Assembly: GCA_012842085.1 (NCBI GenBank)
Contig: DUTM01000007.1
Span: 1-64,000, forward strand
DNA from: Mycobacteriales bacterium
GTDB lineage: Bacteria; Actinomycetota; Actinomycetes; Mycobacteriales; Mycobacteriaceae
DNA: 64,000 bases
Direction of reading: 5' to 3'
In this document: piece after piece, positions 25,788 to 35,650 of the stretch
Numbering within the stretch: position 1 is the first letter of the stretch
Layout: each line of letters begins with the position of its first letter
Position numbers and translations under genes: made by a program
The notes under the pieces: model-generated
The model's input: only the letters and a program-made list of their open reading frames with translations
What the model was told of the DNA's origin: nothing
Database searches by the model: none

Positions 25788-28700
25788 TGAGTGGTCTGCT
25801 ACCTAGCCTCCAGGTTGAGCGTCTCCAAGAGGCACTCACCGACTACCTCACCACCACCTTTGCTCTCACCGACAAAGAAACACGGGAAGCCGCCACCAGC
25901 TTCATCACCCACCCAACCGACGGGATCTATGTTGGCCCCTACCTCAACATAAGCATCCCGTTCGCCCAAACCGAAGACAACACCAGCGAGGTATTCGACT
26001 GGTACGAAGGGTACCCACCCTACGGGCACCAAGCGGCCGCCTACAGCCGACTTAGCAGCAAAACAAACAATCGTCCCCAACCAACCCTCGTGACCACCGG
26101 TACTGGTAGTGGTAAAACCGAGGCCTTCCTCTACCCCATCCTCGACCACGTACTCCGCGCCAAAAAAGAAGGCATCACCGGCACCAAAGCGCTCATCATC
26201 TACCCCATGAACGCGCTTGCAGCAGACCAAGCAGACCGACTCACCGAACTACTCACTACTCAGGACCAACTCCGGCAAATCACCGCCGCCATCTACACCG
26301 GAGACCAAGACAACAGCCGTACTGCCGTCAGCCGCCGCGGACTCATCAACAACAAAGACGTCATCCGGGACAAAGCACCAGACATCCTCCTCACCAACTA
26401 CAAAATGCTGGACCAACTCCTCCTCCGCCCAGCAGACGCACGCCTCTGGAAACAAAGCGCAGACAGCCTCCAATACCTAGTACTCGACGAATTCCACACC
26501 TACGATGGTGCCCAAGGCACAGACGTCGCCATGCTACTGCGGCGCCTCGGCCACACCCTCAATCAACACCGCACCAAACCCAGCCCCAGCAGCAACCCTC
26601 TTTACCCCGTCACCCCCGTAGCCACCAGTGCCACTTTGGGTGAAGACGATCCAGACACTATGCTGCACTTCGCCGAAACGGTCTTCGGCCAACAGTTCCC
26701 AGCAGACAGCGTCATTCGGGAAACCCGCCAAAACCAACAAGAATGGTCCAGCAAAGCACCCCTCGACTTTGCCCAACAACATGACGTCGACCCCATCACC
26801 ACCCGTGCCGACGACGCCAACATTCTTATCAAAGAACACCTCCAATCAACCGACCACACTCGCGAAAACTATGGGGAAGCAGTCACCCGAGCCGTCCTCC
26901 ACACCCTCTACACCCCCAGCAGAATAGGTGACAACAGCGACGAGTGGACCACCAACCTACTCCACCCGGAAAACCTGCTCAACACGGCACGCACCCATCC
27001 CCTCATCAACAGTCTGCTGCAAATTGTACAACGCGCCGGCGGCACCATCCACATGGATGAACTCGCCCAGAAACTCTTCCCGCTCCCTCCCAGTCGCCGC
27101 GACCAAACCACGTGGGATCAAGAAGCCCGCAGCTACCTCAACTACCTACTTGCTTTCCTCTCCTACACTCGCCAACAAGCCGGCCGCGACGCCCCCAGCA
27201 TCAACATTCACCTTTGGCTCCGTGAACTCAGCCGCATAGACCGCAGCGTCACCCCCACCACCCACTTCCGGTGGAAAGACGACGGCACCACCAGCGACAA
27301 CGAACTGTGGCTACCAGCCCTCTACTGCCGCAGCTGTGGCCGCTCCGGATGGGGGGCCGTGCTCACACCGGGGGAAAACTCCCTCGACCTCACCTACTCC
27401 AATCCGCGTCGCGCCAGCGTCACCAAAGATGGACGCTTCCGGGCCCTCATGAACGCACCACTGGAAGGCGAAAAACAACAAAACAACCCGGAAGAACACA
27501 TCCCTGGGCTCATGTGGTTTAACAACAGTGTTGGCAGCCTCAACTTCACACCACCCAAAACCACCGACCCGGAACTAGAGGAAGGCAACATTCTGCCGGT
27601 CATCTGCGACATGAGCGCAGACGCCGAAAAACATGCCCAAGACCAAACCTGCCCCTGCTGCGGCACCAAAGACAGCATCCGCTTCCTAGGCTCCGCCATC
27701 GCCACCCAACTCTCCGTCAACCTCAGCACCCTCTTTGGAGACGAAAACCTCGACCACAACGAGAAGAAAGCACTCGTTTTCACCGACAGTGTGCAAGACG
27801 CCGCTCACCGCGCCAGCTTTGTACAAAGCCGTAGCCACACCCTCGGGTTCCGCACCAAACTCCGCAGCAGCATCCCCGAAACCCCCACTCCACTGCCGGA
27901 CATCATCCACAACATTATTAGCGGCGCCACCACCAACTACGCCCGCTACCAGCTACTCCCACCCGACCTTGCGGCACGTAAAAACTTCAACAACTACTGG
28001 GATCCTGCCGAACAGAAAAACGGGAAAGTACCCAAAGGTACTGAACGGCTCATCGAAGACCGCATCCTCTTCGACGCGGAACTAGAATTCGGGCTCTTCG
28101 GCCGCTACGGACGCACCCTCGAAATCACCGGCAGCGCCACAGCCGAAGTCGACGTCGACAAATACGGAGACCCTGCCGAATTCGGACAGCTAGCACTCAC
28201 TCACTGCCAAGAAAACAACCCCACGCAACAAAGCCTCCACAACTACGAACCCAACACACAGCACCTAGCAGCGTGGGTGCGGGGAACCGTCTACCGCATA
28301 CGCATCCAAGGCGGCATCAACCACCCCTACCTGAAAGCTTTCATCAATGAAGAAGGCAACCGCTGGCGCCTATGGGGAGGACGCAACTTGAGCCGCGGAG
28401 TACCCGCATTCCCAGCCGGACGACCCACCCCCAGCTTCCCCTACACCAGCGGAAACAGACGCAAAAAGAGCGAATTCGACAATGCGCTCTCCTACCAAAG
28501 CTGGTACAGCAACTGGACCAGCACCTGCCTGGGCATCAACCGGCACGACGCCCCCGCCTACACTCGCAGCCTGCTCCACATTCTGAGTGAAAAAGGTGTC
28601 CTCAACACCCACACCACAAAAAGCGGCGCTACCGTCTACAGCCTCAAACCAGCAGACATACTTGTTGCCAGCACCCCCAGTGGGCAACCTGCAGAAGTCC

Positions 28701-31700
28701 TGGAATGTGACACCTGTGGCAGCATCTATCCAGCTGGAGACTGCAGCCTTAGCCAACTAGACGGTGCACCCTGCCACGCGCCCGACTGCATCGGCACCCT
28801 TCACCGCGCCATCACCGAACCCAACTTCTACCAAGACTTCTACAACAGCAAACACAGCCAACGCGTCATCGCCCACGAACACACCTCACTCCTCGACAAT
28901 GACGAACGCAAAGAAATAGAAGACCACTTCAAAAACGAAACCAGCGCCGCCAACGCCCCCAACGTGCTGGTCGCCACCCCCACCCTAGAGATGGGCATCG
29001 ATATTGGGGACCTCTCCACCGTCATGCTTTCCAGTCTTCCCAAAGGGGTCGCCAACTATCTCCAGCGCATAGGTCGCGCCGGCCGCCGCGACGGCAGCAG
29101 CCTCGCCATCACCCACGTTGCAGGCTATGGAGAAAACCTCACCAAACTGCATGAACCGCTCAACACCATTGCGGGGGAAGTCCGCCCACCAGCAACATTT
29201 CTGGATGCACAAGAAATCCTGCAACGGCAGTTCATCGCCTACCTACTAGACAACCTGGCAGCCAACGAAGTCAACAACATCCCCAAACGTGCCAAACACA
29301 TTTTCACACTCGGGGAAGGCAGCTGGCTTTACAAACTACTCGACGACCTCAAAGCCAATACCGAGAAACGAGTCGAGGTCTTCCTTGACAGCTTTGGCGA
29401 CCTTTTGAGTGAAGGGGCGAAAACACACCTTCGGGAATGGACAACATTTCCCGACGATGGGAGCCTCAGCCCACTTGAGAACTATTTGCAGGACGCCATC
29501 AACCGCCACACGCTGCACATAGAACGCATCAACGATGAGCTGCGACTCGTCGACCAGAAACTCAAAGAACTCCACAAAGAAGTAAACAACACCCCCGACA
29601 AGTCCAAAAAAGACCAGTACGCGAGTGCCCTCGCCACCCGCAAACTACTGCGCGCCCAACTCAACCGCGAAAACGTTGGGGACACCTGGATACAAGCACT
29701 CGAACGCTACGGGCTGCTGCCCAACTACACCCTGCTCGATGATGACGTCACCCTAAACGTCAGCATCAGCTGGATAGATGACAACGACGGCGACCAAACC
29801 GGCATCTTCAAATCCGACCAATTCGACTACAGCCGCAACAAGGCCACCGCCCTCTACGAACTCGCACCCGGCAGTACCTTCTATGCGAAAGGTCTCAGCA
29901 TCAGCATCAACGCTGTGGACATGGGCAAAAACGGCAACGCCGTCGAACACTGGCAGATTTGTCCCGACTGCGGACATGTTGAGATCTTCCGCTCCGGTGA
30001 CCACCGCGAAATGCCGGACACCTGCCCCACCTGCAACAGTCCCGCCTTCGCCGACCAAGGCCAGTCCCTCCAGGTCGTCGAAATGAAGAGCGTCTCCGCC
30101 GACATCTCGCGCGACCGCAGCTACATTGGCGACAAAGAAGAACAACGACGCCGCAGCCACTACAGCGTGGCCGCCCTTCCCGATCTCGCACCCCAAAACG
30201 TCACCCACACCTGGCACACCAACTATGGGGACCTAGAAGTCGACTTCTTCCGCGACACCACCGTCCGGTGGCTCAACCTCGGCCGCGCCACCACCGGCAG
30301 CCAACAACGCACGTATGGTAGCAACACCTACACCAGCGATCTATTCCGGGTCTGTCCCATCTGCGGCCAACTCGACACCTATGCTGGCGAAAACAGATTC
30401 AATGAACACCGCAGCTGGTGCCCCAACCGTGACACCCACGAAGAACCCACCAAAACCATCGCCATTAGCCGCACTCTCAAAACCCAGGCGGTCCTCCTCC
30501 ATCTGCCCAAACAACTGCTGTGGGACACTTACGCCTATCCCTCGCTAGCTGCCGCTATCAAACTGGGATTGCGTGAAACTATTGGTGGCAGCCCAGAGCA
30601 CTTGGATGTCATCACCGTGGGGGACGCGCTCAACAATCCTGGTCACCAGGGGCTCATGATCATTGATACTGTCCCCGGGGGAACCGGCTACCTGGCAGAG
30701 TTTTCCAACCCGGAGAAAATCCATGCTGTTCTGGCGAACGCCAGGCGCATCCTGCAAGAATGCGAATGCCAAAACGATGCCCGCAACGCCTGCCACAAGT
30801 GCCTTCTTCCCTTCGCCATGGGGCTCGACGCCCAGCACGTAAGTCGCGTAACTGGGCTGAAAGCAATCAACACGCTTTTGGGCTGCGAAGCTGAAGAAGA
30901 AACACCTACCCTTGCAGACTGGGATGTCGAAGAAGGCCGCCGCAACCCGGAAGAAGTGGCAGAAGCGGAACCTGCCAGTGCCCTCGAGCAGCAATTCCAC
31001 TTCGCATTTCTAAAAGAACTGCAATCCGCCAACTGCACTGTTGACCAGGATCCTGGCCCCTACATGCCTACCGCCCGGATCATCACCGCCGGTCAGCATG
31101 AATGGATGCTGACACCCCAAGTAGATAAGGGCTACACCAAGCCCGACTTCCAGCTGAAGCTACGCACTGGGCAGTTCCCGGCAATCAATATTTATCTAGA
31201 CGGCAAAGCCTTCCATGCCAGTGTTGGCTGCAACAACATTGACGACGACGCCATGAAACGTCAACGCATCCGGCTGGAAGACGACGAATTAGTATGGAAC
31301 ATCACCTACGACGATCTTAAACACTTCACCGCGGATCGAGAAGAGCTCAACCTTCCCTGGCTTACCAATATTGACCAAGCACTGCACAACCTAGATGCTC
31401 CCAGCAAGCTGCGAGGAATCCTCAAAAAAGACGCCATCAGCCAGCTCATTGAACTCATAAATCTGCCGGACATTAGCGAATGGCAGAACTATGCCAGCCG
31501 CGTCTTAGTGCACCTTCTCAACCGTGCGAAACGTGCCGGAGGAACACTGGCTGGGCATGTACAAAATGAGAGAACACCCCACCCCATCCATCTCAACCAG
31601 TTCACCAAGGATTTTCTGCTCACCCACAAAACCCCACCCCACGACAGGAGCGAAGGGGAACAATACGCCAGCTGGTACGACAACACTGGCTTTCCCGGTC

Positions 31701-32230
31701 TTGCCATCGGATGTGCCCTGAACGCAATTGATTTACGTGACCAAAACAAGCTGGCACCCACCCACATTGCTTGCACTCTCCTGCTAGATGGTTCCGATGA
31801 TCAGCTTCGCGAGGATGAGGGTGCAGCGTGGCAACAGTGGCTGCGGCTGGCCAATATTGTGGGATTCCTCGACAACACGGTTATCAGCACCCTCGCAAAT
31901 GTGGACAGTGAAACCGAGCCCCTCATCTACCGTCGCGGTGAAAAACCACGCCCCATGTTCGATGTCGCGTACCAGCCGCTCATCGACGACGCCCTCGACG
32001 ACGTCGAAGAAAACATGCTCAAAGAACTTGCTCGGCAGGGCCTCCCGGTACCAAAAGTTGGTGCCGAACTTTCCAACGGGGACGTCGCCGACCTGGTTTG
32101 GCCAGACCTACACATTATTAGTTTCCGGGACGAAGAATTCTGTGACCCGGAAGCCCACAAAGAGGCATGGACCATTGTTCCTTTCGACAGTGAAACCATT
32201 GCCGCCACCATCAAGGAGAAGACGCAGTAA
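25787..32230 (+). CDS. Giant DUF1998 helicase, DrmA-DrmB/DruE-like, with nuclease-like C-terminus
   Basis: 2147 residues. Residues 1-300: DEAD-like lobe with T-G-T-G-S-G-K-T at about 105-112, V-L-D-E-F-H at about 230-235 and T-S-A-T. Residues about 1055-1105: second lobe with T-L-E-M-G-I-D-I-G and Q-R-I-G-R-A-G-R-R. Several paired-cysteine clusters (C-R-S-C, C-P-C-C, C-D-T-C, C-P-D-C, C-P-I-C) lie between and after. Residues about 1565-1675: a DUF1998/MZB-like domain ending C-H-K-C-L-L-P-F. Residues about 1730-1845: P-D-F ... Y-L-D-G-K-A-F-H ... K-R-Q-R-I-R-L followed by a tryptophan strand, resembling Vsr/DUF559-type PD-(D/E)XK nucleases. In DISARM the helicase (DrmA) and DUF1998 (DrmB) parts are separate proteins; here they are one, more like Druantia DruE. 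The start overlaps the methylase stop. Confidence 0.85.
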   Translation: MSGLLPSLQVERLQEALTDYLTTTFALTDKETREAATSFITHPTDGIYVGPYLNISIPFAQTEDNTSEVFDWYEGYPPYGHQAAAYSRLSSKTNNRPQPTLVTTGTGSGKTEAFLYPILDHVLRAKKEGITGTKALIIYPMNALAADQADRLTELLTTQDQLRQITAAIYTGDQDNSRTAVSRRGLINNKDVIRDKAPDILLTNYKMLDQLLLRPADARLWKQSADSLQYLVLDEFHTYDGAQGTDVAMLLRRLGHTLNQHRTKPSPSSNPLYPVTPVATSATLGEDDPDTMLHFAETVFGQQFPADSVIRETRQNQQEWSSKAPLDFAQQHDVDPITTRADDANILIKEHLQSTDHTRENYGEAVTRAVLHTLYTPSRIGDNSDEWTTNLLHPENLLNTARTHPLINSLLQIVQRAGGTIHMDELAQKLFPLPPSRRDQTTWDQEARSYLNYLLAFLSYTRQQAGRDAPSINIHLWLRELSRIDRSVTPTTHFRWKDDGTTSDNELWLPALYCRSCGRSGWGAVLTPGENSLDLTYSNPRRASVTKDGRFRALMNAPLEGEKQQNNPEEHIPGLMWFNNSVGSLNFTPPKTTDPELEEGNILPVICDMSADAEKHAQDQTCPCCGTKDSIRFLGSAIATQLSVNLSTLFGDENLDHNEKKALVFTDSVQDAAHRASFVQSRSHTLGFRTKLRSSIPETPTPLPDIIHNIISGATTNYARYQLLPPDLAARKNFNNYWDPAEQKNGKVPKGTERLIEDRILFDAELEFGLFGRYGRTLEITGSATAEVDVDKYGDPAEFGQLALTHCQENNPTQQSLHNYEPNTQHLAAWVRGTVYRIRIQGGINHPYLKAFINEEGNRWRLWGGRNLSRGVPAFPAGRPTPSFPYTSGNRRKKSEFDNALSYQSWYSNWTSTCLGINRHDAPAYTRSLLHILSEKGVLNTHTTKSGATVYSLKPADILVASTPSGQPAEVLECDTCGSIYPAGDCSLSQLDGAPCHAPDCIGTLHRAITEPNFYQDFYNSKHSQRVIAHEHTSLLDNDERKEIEDHFKNETSAANAPNVLVATPTLEMGIDIGDLSTVMLSSLPKGVANYLQRIGRAGRRDGSSLAITHVAGYGENLTKLHEPLNTIAGEVRPPATFLDAQEILQRQFIAYLLDNLAANEVNNIPKRAKHIFTLGEGSWLYKLLDDLKANTEKRVEVFLDSFGDLLSEGAKTHLREWTTFPDDGSLSPLENYLQDAINRHTLHIERINDELRLVDQKLKELHKEVNNTPDKSKKDQYASALATRKLLRAQLNRENVGDTWIQALERYGLLPNYTLLDDDVTLNVSISWIDDNDGDQTGIFKSDQFDYSRNKATALYELAPGSTFYAKGLSISINAVDMGKNGNAVEHWQICPDCGHVEIFRSGDHREMPDTCPTCNSPAFADQGQSLQVVEMKSVSADISRDRSYIGDKEEQRRRSHYSVAALPDLAPQNVTHTWHTNYGDLEVDFFRDTTVRWLNLGRATTGSQQRTYGSNTYTSDLFRVCPICGQLDTYAGENRFNEHRSWCPNRDTHEEPTKTIAISRTLKTQAVLLHLPKQLLWDTYAYPSLAAAIKLGLRETIGGSPEHLDVITVGDALNNPGHQGLMIIDTVPGGTGYLAEFSNPEKIHAVLANARRILQECECQNDARNACHKCLLPFAMGLDAQHVSRVTGLKAINTLLGCEAEEETPTLADWDVEEGRRNPEEVAEAEPASALEQQFHFAFLKELQSANCTVDQDPGPYMPTARIITAGQHEWMLTPQVDKGYTKPDFQLKLRTGQFPAINIYLDGKAFHASVGCNNIDDDAMKRQRIRLEDDELVWNITYDDLKHFTADREELNLPWLTNIDQALHNLDAPSKLRGILKKDAISQLIELINLPDISEWQNYASRVLVHLLNRAKRAGGTLAGHVQNERTPHPIHLNQFTKDFLLTHKTPPHDRSEGEQYASWYDNTGFPGLAIGCALNAIDLRDQNKLAPTHIACTLLLDGSDDQLREDEGAAWQQWLRLANIVGFLDNTVISTLANVDSETEPLIYRRGEKPRPMFDVAYQPLIDDALDDVEENMLKELARQGLPVPKVGAELSNGDVADLVWPDLHIISFRDEEFCDPEAHKEAWTIVPFDSETIAATIKEKTQ

Positions 32231-32232
32231 AC

Positions 32233-34572
32233 ATGGCAAACATTGTTATCGCCTCCCAAAACAACAACATGTCGGAGACCGACGGGTCGCTGCGCACTGC
32301 TGTCTTCAACTTCATGACCAAGCTGGCCGAAGACCACACCACCAACGGACTCCATGTGGAGCCCATCCACCACAGTGTTGATCCCCGTGCGCGCACCGCC
32401 CGCGTCAACCAGCAATTCCGCGCAGTCCTCTTCCAGCTTGAAGACCAAGACGACGACACCCCCACCTTCGTCTACTACGGCACCTGGAACCATGATGACG
32501 CCATCGATATTGCCCGGCGCACCAGCATCAAAGTGAACCCCGTCAACGGCACTGTCGAAACCCTGGATGAGGTGACGGAGAGACGGGCGGAAGAAGACCA
32601 CGAAGAATACCTTTACGCCATCCAAAAACAGACCGAAGCCATTGAAAAGGGCATGCGGGCAGCGGATACAGCAGCACAGGAGGAGGCGAAACGCCAAAAG
32701 GAACTTGCGGAGAAGCGCAAGTACTTCGCTCTCCCCTACGACAAGGAGCAACTTACCGACAAGCTGGGACTCCCCGAGAAGCTTGCCACCCGCATTCTGG
32801 ATGCGCAGTCGGAGGAAGAAGTTCTCCACATTGCCGAAAAGGATCCGATCCCGTGGCGGCAGAGTGTCATTCTTGATCTGGCGGTCAAAACCAGCATCGA
32901 TGAGATCTGGCAGAAGATGCAGTTCGAGGATGTGAAACTGAGCGAAGAGGAAGCGTCCTCCGATAAGGCGATCCTGGAAGCCACCAAACGTCCCGCCAGT
33001 AAAATGCAGTTCACCTACGCCAAAAACCAGGAAGAACTGCAGCGCGTCATTGAAGGTGGAGACATGGGTGCGTGGCGTGTCTTTCTGCACCCAGAGCAGC
33101 GCCGCTACGCTGAGCGGGATTACAATGGCCCCTTCCGTTTAGTTGGTGGCGCTGGTACAGGCAAGACGGTCATACTTTTACACCGAACACAACGTTTAGC
33201 GGAAGAAGACCCACACTCACGTATTGTTCTCACAACTTTCAATACCGCGTTAGCAGACAATCTTGGCCGAGATCTCAACACTCTTGATCCAGACCTAACT
33301 CAATCCTCGCAGCTGGGAGAAGAGGGTATCTACACCAAAGGTCCGGACTCCATAGCAAAATCGGTATTAACCAGCGAACACCTGAGCAACTATGTTGAGC
33401 AAGCCGGTATGAAAATACTGGGAAGCAGTAATGTTGCTAGTTTCCGAGGACGCATCTCCAACCACACCATTGGAAATGTCTGGGAAGAAGCTATCTCCCA
33501 AGCCAACGTAGAACTTGAACCACACCTCACCAATACGACATTTCTGGAGTCGGAGTACGTGCATGTTGTGTTGGGCAACCAGATCACTAAGCTCGTGCAA
33601 TATGCTCGTGTCTCTCGTGCTGGACGAGGCAGCCGGCTTGGCCGTCAACAACGCATAGATCTATGGAAAGTTTTCGAAAAATATCGGGAAAACAATATTT
33701 TTAACTACCGGTTGAGCTATCCCGAAGTGCTAGCTATAGCTGCAGAAGCACTCAAACTCTATGCTGAGGCCGAAAACGCTTACCTAGCAGACTATGTTCT
33801 GATCGACGAAGGGCAAGACCTAAGCCCTGCACACTGGCTATTCATTCGAGCGCTGGCTGCGCCCGGAGAAAACGATATTTTCATCTGCGAAGACAACCAC
33901 CAGCGCATATATAGCCATCCGATTGTGCTCAGCCGCTACGGTATTGAAACTAAAGGACGTTCCCGCACCCTCAAACTCAATTACCGAACCACTGCCGAGA
34001 ACCTGCACTTCGCCCAACAAATCCTCAAAGGCGGGAACTACGTGGACATGGAGGACATTGCGGAAAGCACGGAAGGCTATGTCTCGGCCCGCTCCGGCCC
34101 CAAACCCACCATCATCCACGCCGAGGATTTGGGTGACGAGCTCGACAAGATTACCGCCGCGGTCCAGACGTGGATCGACGACCGGAAAGTCAACCCTGAC
34201 ACCATCGCAGTGCTCACCCGCACCACCAAACAGCAGTCGCTGTATGCGGATGGCCTTATCGATCGTGGACTCCCAGCCACCACCTCCGTCAGCCACCCCA
34301 CCCCTGGCACTATTCGAGTAATGACCATGCACCGCTCCAAAGGCATGGAGTTTACGCATGTTGTGCTGCCCGGGCTTACCAAAGCCTATCTCCCCATGGG
34401 ATCCATGCTGGAAGACCTTGATGAAGAGGAACAACTCGACGCGATCCTGCGCGAACGCAGCCTCTTCTATGTGGCTGCCACCCGTGCCCGCGATAAGCTA
34501 CTGCTCAGCCACTCTGGCGATCCGACAGAATTCCTGAGTGCGATAACAGCTGAAGTGGAACTGGAGAACTAA
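32233..34572 (+). CDS. UvrD-like superfamily 1 helicase with RelE-like N-terminus
   Basis: 779 residues, last gene of the operon, two bases after the DUF1998 helicase. Superfamily 1 motifs: G-G-A-G-T-G-K-T at about 306-313, L-I-D-E-G-Q-D at about 521-527, N-Y-R-T motif IV, M-T-M-H-R-S-K-G-M-E-F at about 697-707 and Y-V-A-A-T-R-A-R near 746. Residues about 45-105 (R-T-A-R-V-N-Q-Q-F-R-A-V-L-F ... W-N-H-D-D-A-I-D-I-A) have the strand-HDxA pattern of RelE/ParE-like domains seen at the start of some actinobacterial UvrD helicases. A coiled region links the two. No PLD nuclease (DrmC) follows; this gene occupies its place. The segment 33.1-34.0 kb is more AT-rich than the rest, as if exchanged by recombination. 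Confidence 0.85.
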   Translation: MANIVIASQNNNMSETDGSLRTAVFNFMTKLAEDHTTNGLHVEPIHHSVDPRARTARVNQQFRAVLFQLEDQDDDTPTFVYYGTWNHDDAIDIARRTSIKVNPVNGTVETLDEVTERRAEEDHEEYLYAIQKQTEAIEKGMRAADTAAQEEAKRQKELAEKRKYFALPYDKEQLTDKLGLPEKLATRILDAQSEEEVLHIAEKDPIPWRQSVILDLAVKTSIDEIWQKMQFEDVKLSEEEASSDKAILEATKRPASKMQFTYAKNQEELQRVIEGGDMGAWRVFLHPEQRRYAERDYNGPFRLVGGAGTGKTVILLHRTQRLAEEDPHSRIVLTTFNTALADNLGRDLNTLDPDLTQSSQLGEEGIYTKGPDSIAKSVLTSEHLSNYVEQAGMKILGSSNVASFRGRISNHTIGNVWEEAISQANVELEPHLTNTTFLESEYVHVVLGNQITKLVQYARVSRAGRGSRLGRQQRIDLWKVFEKYRENNIFNYRLSYPEVLAIAAEALKLYAEAENAYLADYVLIDEGQDLSPAHWLFIRALAAPGENDIFICEDNHQRIYSHPIVLSRYGIETKGRSRTLKLNYRTTAENLHFAQQILKGGNYVDMEDIAESTEGYVSARSGPKPTIIHAEDLGDELDKITAAVQTWIDDRKVNPDTIAVLTRTTKQQSLYADGLIDRGLPATTSVSHPTPGTIRVMTMHRSKGMEFTHVVLPGLTKAYLPMGSMLEDLDEEEQLDAILRERSLFYVAATRARDKLLLSHSGDPTEFLSAITAEVELEN

Positions 34573-34593
34573 GCGAAAGAAGCATAAAAGAAA

Positions 34594-34632
34594 CCTCCCC
34601 GGAATGGCCCTAACACTCGGGGAGGCTTCTTG
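34594..34632 (+). terminator. Terminator of the DISARM-like operon
   Basis: Stem CCTCCCCG (34594-34601) with CGGGGAGG (34618-34625), followed by CTTCTT. It lies 21 bases after the UvrD-like gene. Confidence 0.8.
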
Positions 34633-34698
34633 CGGTCGCGCTAATGCGCGAGTCTTTTCGTTACATCACACGCTTCGTGCGATTATTGCTGATGGCGG

Positions 34699-35499
34699 TT
34701 AGCGCTGCTTGTTGTGGCGCTTGGCCATCAGGCGGGTGAGAGCGCGGGGAAGCGCATTCGGCAGCAGATGCTGGTGGCTGAGGATACGTGCCTGCCAGCC
34801 CACCGGCCAGTGCACCTTGGGGCGCTTGCGAGCGCGGTCGCGAGTGGCCTTGTACACCACGTCAGCCACATCCTCCGGCACCAGGGTGAGGCCGAGAGTC
34901 TTAAAAATCGGGACGTCGACGCCGGCTTTCACGCCGTCCATCACCATGTCGGTCTTCACAAACATGGGGTTCACGTCGATGACGCGGATGCCGTACTTCA
35001 TCAGCTCAATGTCGAGAGCCTCCGTCAATCCCTTAATAGCGAACTTGGCGGCGGAGTACACAGCCAGGTCGGGGGTGCCGGTGAAGGAGGCACCAGAGGA
35101 AATGTTGACGATCTGGGAATCCTTGGTGTCCTTCAGGTACGGGAGCGCAACGTGGACGCCGTTGATGCAGCCCATGACGTTCACGTCGAAGAGGGCCTTC
35201 TCATCCTCGTACTTCTGGTTTTCGAACTCGCCCATGACGGCGACGCCCGCGTTGTTCACCAGAATGTCCAGCTGTCCGCCGGTGTGGGACATGAAGTCCT
35301 CCATGGCGGCCTTGTAGCTTTCCGGATCAGCCACATCGACCTGACCCTGGTAGAGGTTATCCTCCACATCCTTACCCCACTCGAAGTGGCCGGAGCGGGT
35401 GTAGGCACCAACTATGTAGCCTTCCTCGAGGAACCGTTCAGCAATTGCACGTCCAATGCCGCGGCCGGCACCGGAGATAAAAACACTTTTTCTTCTCAT
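34699..35499 (-). CDS. Short-chain dehydrogenase/reductase
   Basis: 266 residues from ATG 35499; an in-frame ATG at 35520 would add seven residues but lacks a ribosome binding site, and neither start has a strong one. Classical SDR motifs: S-G-A-G-R-G-I-G at about 10-17 (NAD(P) binding), N-N-A-G, the catalytic Ser in V-N-I-S-S-G-A, and Y-S-A-A-K. The C-terminus is basic (ARILSHQHLLPNALPRAL). The substrate cannot be predicted; related mycobacterial proteins act on lipids or steroids. Both starts lie in a perfect inverted repeat (35498-35520), which may be a control site. It is on the same strand as tenA, 150 bases downstream. Confidence 0.9.
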   Translation of the reverse strand: MRRKSVFISGAGRGIGRAIAERFLEEGYIVGAYTRSGHFEWGKDVEDNLYQGQVDVADPESYKAAMEDFMSHTGGQLDILVNNAGVAVMGEFENQKYEDEKALFDVNVMGCINGVHVALPYLKDTKDSQIVNISSGASFTGTPDLAVYSAAKFAIKGLTEALDIELMKYGIRVIDVNPMFVKTDMVMDGVKAGVDVPIFKTLGLTLVPEDVADVVYKATRDRARKRPKVHWPVGWQARILSHQHLLPNALPRALTRLMAKRHNKQR

Positions 35500-35520
35500 G
35501 CCTATGACATCTATAGGCAT
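35498..35520. promoter_or_regulatory. Inverted repeat across the SDR start
   Basis: ATGCCTAT and ATAGGCAT flank a 7-base spacer, giving a perfect 8-bp dyad over the translation start. It could be a repressor operator or an RNA hairpin hiding the start codon. No known regulator is assigned. Confidence 0.45.
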
Positions 35521-35650
35521 TTGGACAATGTTACAGTTCCCAGGTGGGAGGGGTGTTGACGGCGTTTCGGTGCTGCAAGCGCCCTACGGCATGTCCCCTC
35601 TGGCAGATGCTCCGCAAAGCACCCAACCAGCGGAAACCCCACCTTGCCCG

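Noticed and set aside
18217-34572. BREX assignment for the large operon
   Set aside because: A PglX-like methylase size was considered, but no brxC/pglY ATPase, pglZ phosphatase or brxL/lon gene is present.
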